A stretch of DNA of 10,818 bases, taken from assembly GCA_020848855.1 (NCBI GenBank), contig JADLHH010000153.1, positions 1 to 10,818 of the forward strand. The letters run 5' to 3'. Both the position numbers and the translations under genes were made by a program. This DNA comes from Anaerolineae bacterium. Its GTDB lineage: Bacteria; Chloroflexota; Anaerolineae; Aggregatilineales; Phototrophicaceae. The notes beneath the pieces are model-generated. The model did no database searches. It was not told the DNA's origin and saw only the letters and a program-made list of their open reading frames with translations. Every line of letters begins with the position of its first letter. Positions within the stretch are counted from its first letter, which is position 1. Of this stretch, positions 6,591-10,818 are shown in pieces.

Positions 6591-6878
6591 ATGCTTCACA
6601 GCACGAGAGTCATGGCGACAAATCAGCAGGTCGCTGCCGACATGATGGGCGAGGCGGTGATTCTCAACACGGATTCCGGCATCTACTTCGGTCTGAACGG
6701 GGTTGGCACGCGCATCTGGGAGTTGGTTCAGCAGCCGATCACTGTGCAAGCTGTCCAACAGACCATCCTGGATGAGTACGAGGTCGATGCTGAGCGCTGC
6801 GAGCAGGATGTTCACCGGCTGTTGGGCAAGCTGCTGGATGCCGGGCTGGTCGAGGTCGTCAATGCGGAAAGTCGCTAA
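6591..6878 (+). CDS. PqqD-family leader-binding protein B1 (RiPP recognition element)
   Basis: A 95-residue stand-alone winged-helix RiPP recognition element. In lasso pathways B1 binds the leader's Tyr-Pro-Leu segment and hands the precursor to the peptidase and cyclase. The PqqD pattern is plain: GEAVILNTDSGIYFGLN (20-36) is the beta hairpin that docks the leader strand, then GTRIWELV (39-46), and DVHRLLGKLLDAGLVEVV (73-90) as the final helix and strand. The start is ATG 6591, preceded by AGGAGG at 6581-6586. ATG 6612 would also leave the fold intact. The last 17 nt overlap B2, the usual coupled B1-B2 arrangement. It is the only leader-binding protein here, so it probably serves both A1 and A2, whose leaders share all docking residues. 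Confidence 0.88.
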   Translation: MLHSTRVMATNQQVAADMMGEAVILNTDSGIYFGLNGVGTRIWELVQQPITVQAVQQTILDEYEVDAERCEQDVHRLLGKLLDAGLVEVVNAESR

Positions 6879-7326
6879 GTTCATTCGCTACCCGCTGGCA
6901 GACAAGCTTCTGCTGGTCAAAACAACGCTGTGGATTGCAGGCGTATGGGCTGCACTGAACCTGTTCCGCTTTCAGATGGTGCAAGCATTCCTCGTTCGAA
7001 TGGGCAAACCCGCCCGTGAGAGACCGCCCGACACCGATGTGCCGAACGTCCAGCGAATTATCTGGGCAGTGAACGTGTCGAGCCACTACCTGCTGCGCGA
7101 GCGCCCGTGCCTGACCCGAGCGCTGGTCGCCCGGATGCTCCTCGCGCGCGTGGGATACCAGACCACCCTGCGAATCGGCGTCGCCCACAGCCCCAGCCGG
7201 GTACTTGAAGCTCATGCCTGGCTGGAGCGAAACGGCGAAATCGTCGTCGGGAATCTACATGACCTGGGGCGGTTTACACCACTGCCGCCTGTCGAAATCA
7301 CCCGTCGGAAACTCAAGACTTCCTGA
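6862..7326 (+). CDS. Lasso-type leader peptidase B2 (transglutaminase-like cysteine protease)
   Basis: A 154-residue member of the B2/Transglut_core3 family, which removes the leader by cleaving just after the residue following the conserved Thr. Catalytic residues are visible in family context: C83 in ERPCLTRAL, H118 in EAHAWLE, and a third acidic residue probably in the following strand-loop GEIVVGNLHDLG (125-136). Residues about 18-40 are hydrophobic and form the N-terminal helix typical of B2. Length is normal, so the enzyme looks intact. ATG 6862 is in frame, with GAGGT at 6852-6856, inside the end of B1, implying translational coupling and a B1-B2 complex. Its presence shows the leaders are processed in the lasso manner even though no cyclase gene is here. 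Confidence 0.9.
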   Translation: MRKVAKFIRYPLADKLLLVKTTLWIAGVWAALNLFRFQMVQAFLVRMGKPARERPPDTDVPNVQRIIWAVNVSSHYLLRERPCLTRALVARMLLARVGYQTTLRIGVAHSPSRVLEAHAWLERNGEIVVGNLHDLGRFTPLPPVEITRRKLKTS

Positions 7327-7445
7327 TCATCGACCGCAGCCTGACGCAAACGAGGAGGGTGATGCAACAACGACAAGGCTATTCGCCAAAGACTCTGTCT
7401 CACTCGCAGCGACACTATCATGCATCCATTCGAGGGGGCAACACC

Positions 7446-7652
7446 ATGCACAAACAAGTTTACGAAACACCCGATTTGATCGTTTTCGGCAATATTGAAG
7501 CCATTACGGCGGGGGGTAGCTGCTTCAGTAGGTGTAATGATGGCTCAGGTGTGGACAAGCCGCATTACGATGACGATAAGGACAAAGATACATACAAGTG
7601 GGACTGGAACTGGGGTCATTGGGGCAATTGGGGCAATCGCGGACACCGGTAA
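7446..7652 (+). CDS. Lasso-type RiPP precursor peptide A2, Trp-rich tail
   Basis: A 68-residue precursor. The leader (1-22) has Y6, P9, L11, G15 and T21 and shares 14 of 22 residues with A1, including PDLIVFG. Cleavage after A22 gives the core GGSCFSRCNDGSG... with C26 and C30, then an Asp/Lys-rich linker (VDKPHYDDDKDKDTYK, 36-51) and a tail WDWNWGHWGNWGNRGHR (52-68). Core positions 7-9 are R-C-N, with the first acid D32 at position 10; cleavage one residue later, at G24, would put D32 at 9. ATG 7446 is chosen because GAGGGGG (7432-7438) precedes it and it aligns with the A1 start. An in-frame ATG at 7362, with AGGAGG at 7353-7358, would add 28 residues. It lies 119 nt after B2 and 71 nt before K2. 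Confidence 0.85.
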   Translation: MHKQVYETPDLIVFGNIEAITAGGSCFSRCNDGSGVDKPHYDDDKDKDTYKWDWNWGHWGNWGNRGHR

Positions 7653-7689
7653 TACAGGGTTTCACGCTACCTCGCAACGCCTCGTGAGC

Positions 7690-7707
7690 GTGGTTGTTTC
7701 CAACCAC
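7690..7707 (+). promoter_or_regulatory. Hairpin between precursor A2 and kinase K2
   Basis: GTGGTTG (7690-7696) and CAACCAC (7701-7707) form a perfect 7-bp stem with a TTTC loop, 37 nt after the A2 stop and just before the K2 ribosome binding site (GAGG, 7716-7719). No T-run follows. In lasso operons a stem-loop after gene A commonly trims or protects the precursor mRNA so that it exceeds the enzyme mRNA. That role here is inferred from position. Confidence 0.45.
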
Positions 7708-7723
7708 CCACAAGTGAGGGCGG

Positions 7724-8650
7724 ATGTATCGTTATACGGCTTACGGGCTTCACATCCAATCCGCTCTGGCGATGCCAGAGCTTCTCGCCGCCGACCAGAC
7801 CGAACCGGACGTTACGATCCGCTACGGCAGCCTGGGACTGGAGATACCGCCTAAATCCGGCTACATCACCTATCTCCAGGCTGCCCCACAGGAAGTCTGC
7901 CTAACGTGGGGAAGCGTCGCTAACCTGCTGGTCAGGGATGGCAACGACATCACTATCGACCCGCAGCCCGGCGCAGACGAGCGGTCGCTCCGCCTGTTCG
8001 CGCTGGGAGCGGGTATGGGCGTGCTGCTGCACCAGCGGCGAAAGCTGATCCTGCACGCTAGCGCGGTGGCGATCGATGGTCGGATCGCGGTGTTCACCGG
8101 GAACAGCGGCTGGGGGAAATCGACCACAGCGGCGGCATTTCATGCGTGCGGGCATCGGATGATGGCGGACGATCTGGTCGTCGTCGAGATGCAGGACGAT
8201 CAGCCGGTGGTCGTGCCCGGTTATCCGCAGTTGAAGCTGTGGCCCGAATCGGTCGAAGCGCTGGGCGCTGACCCGAACACGCTGCCACAGGTACGCCGCG
8301 AAGTCGACAAGCGCGCTCAGGCGACGCGCGACCAGTTCGCGGATTCTCCCCTGCCGCTGGGCGCGATCTATGTTCTGGATGGCGGAGATGAACTCCGCAT
8401 CGACCCGCTGCCGCCCAAAGAAGCGCTGATGGCGCTGATTCGCAACCTGTTCATCGTCGGCTTCGGCTCCGAGTATTCGCGGGCGACGCAGGATCACACG
8501 TCGTTCCCGCAGTGCGCCGAACTAGCCAAGCGCGTCCCCGTGCGGCTGCTGCGCCGCCAGGTCGATCTCACAGCGCTGCCCCGGCTGGTAGAATTGGTCG
8601 AAGACGACTTCAGACAAGCACAGCCGGTTACAAGTCTATATGGGGTTTAG
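7724..8650 (+). CDS. HPr-kinase-like tailoring kinase K2 of the RiPP locus
   Basis: A 308-residue paralogue of K1, expected to phosphorylate a Ser/Thr of a precursor with ATP, as PadeK does. It begins MYRYTAYGLHIQS. H111-ASAVAIDG precedes Walker A GNSGWGKST (126-134), MADD stands at 147-150, and PGYPQLKLWPES at 165-176. Motif positions equal those of K1, so the first 150 residues align without gaps. The C-terminal half (DKRAQ..., PLPLGAIYVLDGG) is the RiPP-kinase variant of the HprK fold. The start is ATG 7724 with GAGG at 7716-7719. The GC-rich sequence contrasts with the AT-richer K1, so the two pairs probably diverged before arriving here or have different histories. Its last 11 nt overlap the ABC exporter start. 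The kinase fold call is strong; the substrate residue is unknown. Confidence 0.88.
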   Translation: MYRYTAYGLHIQSALAMPELLAADQTEPDVTIRYGSLGLEIPPKSGYITYLQAAPQEVCLTWGSVANLLVRDGNDITIDPQPGADERSLRLFALGAGMGVLLHQRRKLILHASAVAIDGRIAVFTGNSGWGKSTTAAAFHACGHRMMADDLVVVEMQDDQPVVVPGYPQLKLWPESVEALGADPNTLPQVRREVDKRAQATRDQFADSPLPLGAIYVLDGGDELRIDPLPPKEALMALIRNLFIVGFGSEYSRATQDHTSFPQCAELAKRVPVRLLRRQVDLTALPRLVELVEDDFRQAQPVTSLYGV

Positions 8651-10481
8651 AACCGTCCTCAAATCACGCATCGATAATCTGGGCAGCCTGCGGCGCGCCG
8701 TCAGTCTCGTCTGGGACAGCTCGCGCTCCTGGACAATCGCCAGTTTCGTCATTCTGGTGATTCAGGGTCTGCTGCCGCTCGTCTCGCTGTACATCCTCAA
8801 GCTGATGCTCGACGCGGTCGGGGCGGCGCTGGCAGCCACCGACAAGGAAGCAGCGTTTCAGCAGGTGGTGATCGTCGTGATCATCGCCGGAGTCGTGAGC
8901 CTGCTGTCGAACCTCGTCGGCACCATCGGCGGTCTCGTCACGGCGATACAGGGGCGGCTGGTCGCCGACCACATGAGCGACATCCTGCACGCAAAATCCA
9001 TCGAGATCGACCTCGACTATTACGAAAACTCGCAGTATTTCGACACGCTGCACCGCGCGCAGCAGGAAGCGCCGTATCGACCGCTGGCAATCGTCAGCAG
9101 TCTGGCGCAGATCGTACGCAGCGCGATTTCGCTGGCGGGCATCGGCGCGCTGCTGCTCACGTTTCACCCGCTGGTCGTCGTGCTGCTGGCATTAGCCGTT
9201 CTGCCCGCTATTCTGGTGCGGCTGCGCTTCGTGCAGGTGTTATACCGGCTGGAACGCCAGTACACGATCACCGAGCGGCGCTCGTGGTATTACGAGCACA
9301 TGCTGATCGGGCAGGAACACGCCAAGGAAATCCGCATTTTCGACCTCGGCAAGCTGATCATGATGCGCTTCCGGGCGATTCGCAACACGCTGCGCGGCAT
9401 CCGGCTGCGGATCGACATTCAGCGCTCGGTGCTGGAAGTTGTGGCGGACGCGGTCGCGCAGGTCGCCGTGTACGGCTCGTTCCTGTTCGTCGGCTACCGC
9501 ACGGTGATGGGCAACCTGACACTGGGCGACCTGGTCATGTTCTATCAGGCATTCCAGCGCGGACAGGGCTTCCTGCAGTCCTTCCTGAACAGCCTGGCGA
9601 GCCTGTACGAACACAACGTCTTCATTGCGAACCTGTACGAATTTCTGGACATCCCGCGCAAGGTGATCGACCCGGACGACCCCGTCCCGCCGCCCCAGCC
9701 GCTCAGGCAGGGCATCGAGTTCCGGGATGTCCGGTTCAAGTACCCGACCAGCGAGCGCCCGGTGCTGGAAGGCGTCAACCTGACGATTCGCCCCGGCGAG
9801 GTGGTCGCGCTGGTCGGCGCGAACGGGTCGGGCAAGACGACGCTGGTCAAGCTGCTGTGCCGGCTGTACGACCCCGACGGCGGCTCGATCACGCTGGACG
9901 GCATTGACCTGCGCCGCTTCACGACCAACGCCCTGCGCCGCGAGATCAGCGTCATCTTTCAGGACTACGCCCATTACAACCTGAGCGCTGCCGAGAATAT
10001 CGGCTTCGGCGACGTGACGCGCACCGACAACCGCGAAGCGATCATCGCCGCCGCGCAGCACTCGGATGCCCACGAGACGATCATGAGCCTGCCGCAGGGT
10101 TACGACACCGTGCTCGGCAAGATGCTCGAAAACGGCGAGGAACTCAGCATCGGTCAGTGGCAGAAGGTCGCGCTGGCGCGGGCTTTCCTGCGCGAATCGC
10201 AGGTAATCGTGCTGGACGAGCCGACCAGCGCGATGGACGCGAAAGCGGAAGCCGAAGTGTTCGAGAAGTTCCGCGAGCTGCTGGACGGGCGCACCGCCAT
10301 CCTGATCAGCCATCGCCTGTCAACCGTGCGCATGGCGGACACGATCTACGTTCTGGACGACGGGCGCATCATCGAAAGCGGCAGCCACGACCAACTGATC
10401 GACCAGAACGGAACCTATGCCCACCTGTTCGAGACGCAGGCGCGCTACTACCGGGAGGACCACCCCGCCCGCTCCACCTGA
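8640..10481 (+). CDS. ABC exporter (permease-ATPase fusion) of the RiPP locus, D-type
   Basis: A 613-residue half-transporter that would work as a homodimer to export the mature peptide and give immunity, like McjD in microcin J25. Residues 1-330 are the exporter transmembrane domain, with hydrophobic segments near 32-56, 76-103, 160-195 and 265-300. Residues 358-600 are the ATPase domain: Walker [10 protein letters not shown] (393-401), Q-loop Q441, signature LSIGQWQ (502-508), Walker B VIVLDEP (522-528) and switch H558. There is no N-terminal C39 peptidase, consistent with leader removal by B2. The signature is LSIGQ rather than LSGGQ, a change found in other peptide exporters. ATG 8640 overlaps the K2 stop by 11 nt and lacks a good ribosome binding site, so it is likely translated by coupling. 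The CACCTG/CAGGTG hairpin across its stop codon (10475-10493) has no T-run. Confidence 0.92.
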   Translation: MGFRTVLKSRIDNLGSLRRAVSLVWDSSRSWTIASFVILVIQGLLPLVSLYILKLMLDAVGAALAATDKEAAFQQVVIVVIIAGVVSLLSNLVGTIGGLVTAIQGRLVADHMSDILHAKSIEIDLDYYENSQYFDTLHRAQQEAPYRPLAIVSSLAQIVRSAISLAGIGALLLTFHPLVVVLLALAVLPAILVRLRFVQVLYRLERQYTITERRSWYYEHMLIGQEHAKEIRIFDLGKLIMMRFRAIRNTLRGIRLRIDIQRSVLEVVADAVAQVAVYGSFLFVGYRTVMGNLTLGDLVMFYQAFQRGQGFLQSFLNSLASLYEHNVFIANLYEFLDIPRKVIDPDDPVPPPQPLRQGIEFRDVRFKYPTSERPVLEGVNLTIRPGEVVALVGANGSGKTTLVKLLCRLYDPDGGSITLDGIDLRRFTTNALRREISVIFQDYAHYNLSAAENIGFGDVTRTDNREAIIAAAQHSDAHETIMSLPQGYDTVLGKMLENGEELSIGQWQKVALARAFLRESQVIVLDEPTSAMDAKAEAEVFEKFRELLDGRTAILISHRLSTVRMADTIYVLDDGRIIESGSHDQLIDQNGTYAHLFETQARYYREDHPARST

Positions 10482-10505
10482 AAACCGCAGGTGCGACAAA
10501 TCTGC

Positions 10506-10511
10506 TATAGT
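10506..10511 (+). promoter_or_regulatory. Possible -10 element upstream of the aldo/keto reductase gene
   Basis: TATAGT matches the -10 consensus in five of six positions. A start 7 nt downstream would fall on the ATG at 10518, which opens only a 13-codon frame ending at 10559. No clear -35 lies 16-18 nt upstream. The gap 10482-10552 contains no other recognisable signal. Confidence 0.3.
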
Positions 10512-10552
10512 CGTGGCATGGCAGCCGACCACCTGAGGACACCCCTAGGACT

Positions 10553-10818
10553 TTGCTGATCGACACGCTCCCCGCGCGCATCGGATCAAGCGGGCGGGCA
10601 CATGCCCCGCTGGGACTCGGCGGAACGACTTTCAGCCCGACGCAGTGGAGCGGGCAGGATAACGCCGACCTGCTCGACGCCATGCGAACCTCGCTCGACG
10701 CGGGCGTCACCCATTTCGACACCGCCAGCGGCTACGGTGACGGCTATTCCGAGCGGCTGATCGGGCGCTTCCTGTCGGCTGAACCGGGGCGGCGCGAGCG
10801 GGTGTTCCTCGCTTCGAA
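10553..10818 (+). CDS. Aldo/keto reductase family oxidoreductase, N-terminal part (runs off the window)
   Basis: The first 88 codons of an NAD(P)H-dependent aldo/keto reductase with a TIM-barrel fold. APLGLGGTTFSP (18-29) is the first strand and loop. DNADLLDAMRTSLDAGVTHFDTA (36-58) leads to the catalytic Asp D56 and Tyr Y61 within DTASGYGDGYSERLIG, and ERVFLAS ends the visible part. The next codon starts AA at the window edge, exactly where the family's catalytic Lys is expected. The frame has no stop from 10511 on and contains no ATG before residue 44, so a non-ATG start is needed; TTG 10553, with TAGGA close upstream, is my choice, and CTG 10556 or a frameshift with the upstream ATG 10518 are alternatives. 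It probably does not belong to the RiPP operon, though a redox tailoring role cannot be excluded. Confidence 0.78.
   Translation, partial: MLIDTLPARIGSSGRAHAPLGLGGTTFSPTQWSGQDNADLLDAMRTSLDAGVTHFDTASGYGDGYSERLIGRFLSAEPGRRERVFLAS

Noticed and set aside
6422..6775. 117-codon frame beginning inside the second repeated upstream element
   Set aside because: Its ATG is not conserved in copy 1 of the element, it has no leader-like sequence, and it overlaps B1. I looked for a third precursor here and found no YxxPxLxxxG pattern.
9240..10313. Long minus-strand frame opposite the ABC exporter
   Set aside because: It is a shadow of the exporter gene, with no domain or plausible start signal.

Overview
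The window is about 10.8 kb of fairly GC-rich bacterial chromosome. No gene marks the phylum for certain. Short palindromes beginning with GTAGGGGCG, a CtpE-like cation ATPase, leucine-rich-repeat proteins and lasso-type peptide genes paired with HPr-kinase-like genes together fit an environmental Chloroflexota (Anaerolineae-like) genome. That placement is inference from recalled patterns, not a search result.

Layout. (1) 1-2141, plus strand: the 3' part of surE, a 321-residue leucine-rich-repeat protein starting 3 nt after the surE stop, then a small CoA-binding protein with its own ribosome binding site. (2) 2142-2293: a gap between convergent genes holding three hairpins, two of them probably dispersed palindromic repeats. 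(3) 2294-4699, minus strand: a CtpE-like P-type cation ATPase with a probable TTG start. (4) 4796-4951, plus strand: a tRNA-Lys(CTT) gene with a textbook promoter and a rho-independent terminator. (5) 5011-10481, plus strand: a RiPP locus. (6) 10553 to the end: the start of an aldo/keto reductase.

The RiPP locus is the interesting part. It carries two small precursor genes (A1, A2) whose leaders match the lasso-peptide leader pattern YxxPxLxxxGxxxxxT exactly. Each is followed by its own HPr-kinase/P-loop tailoring-kinase-like gene (K1, K2). It also has a stand-alone PqqD-like leader-binding protein (B1), a transglutaminase-like leader peptidase (B2) and an ABC exporter (D). The order is A1-K1 / B1-B2-A2-K2-D. 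The asparagine-synthetase-like lasso cyclase (C), which closes the macrolactam ring in every characterised lasso pathway, is absent between the flanking unrelated genes. Neither core has Asp or Glu at the position (7-9) that the cyclase would use. The cores are unlike each other: one is Gly/Asn-rich with two cysteines; the other has a short Cys-containing head, an Asp/Lys-rich linker and a Trp/Gly/Asn/His tail. Neither ends in the C-terminal Ser that the known lasso kinase modifies.

A 55-56 nt element, about 80% identical in its aligned blocks, lies upstream of both A1-K1 and B1-B2-A2-K2-D. The two units are therefore probably co-regulated. A reasonable model is that B1 holds the leader, B2 cuts it, K1 and K2 phosphorylate the cores, and D exports them. 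Either a cyclase is supplied from elsewhere in the genome, or the product is not a lasso at all.
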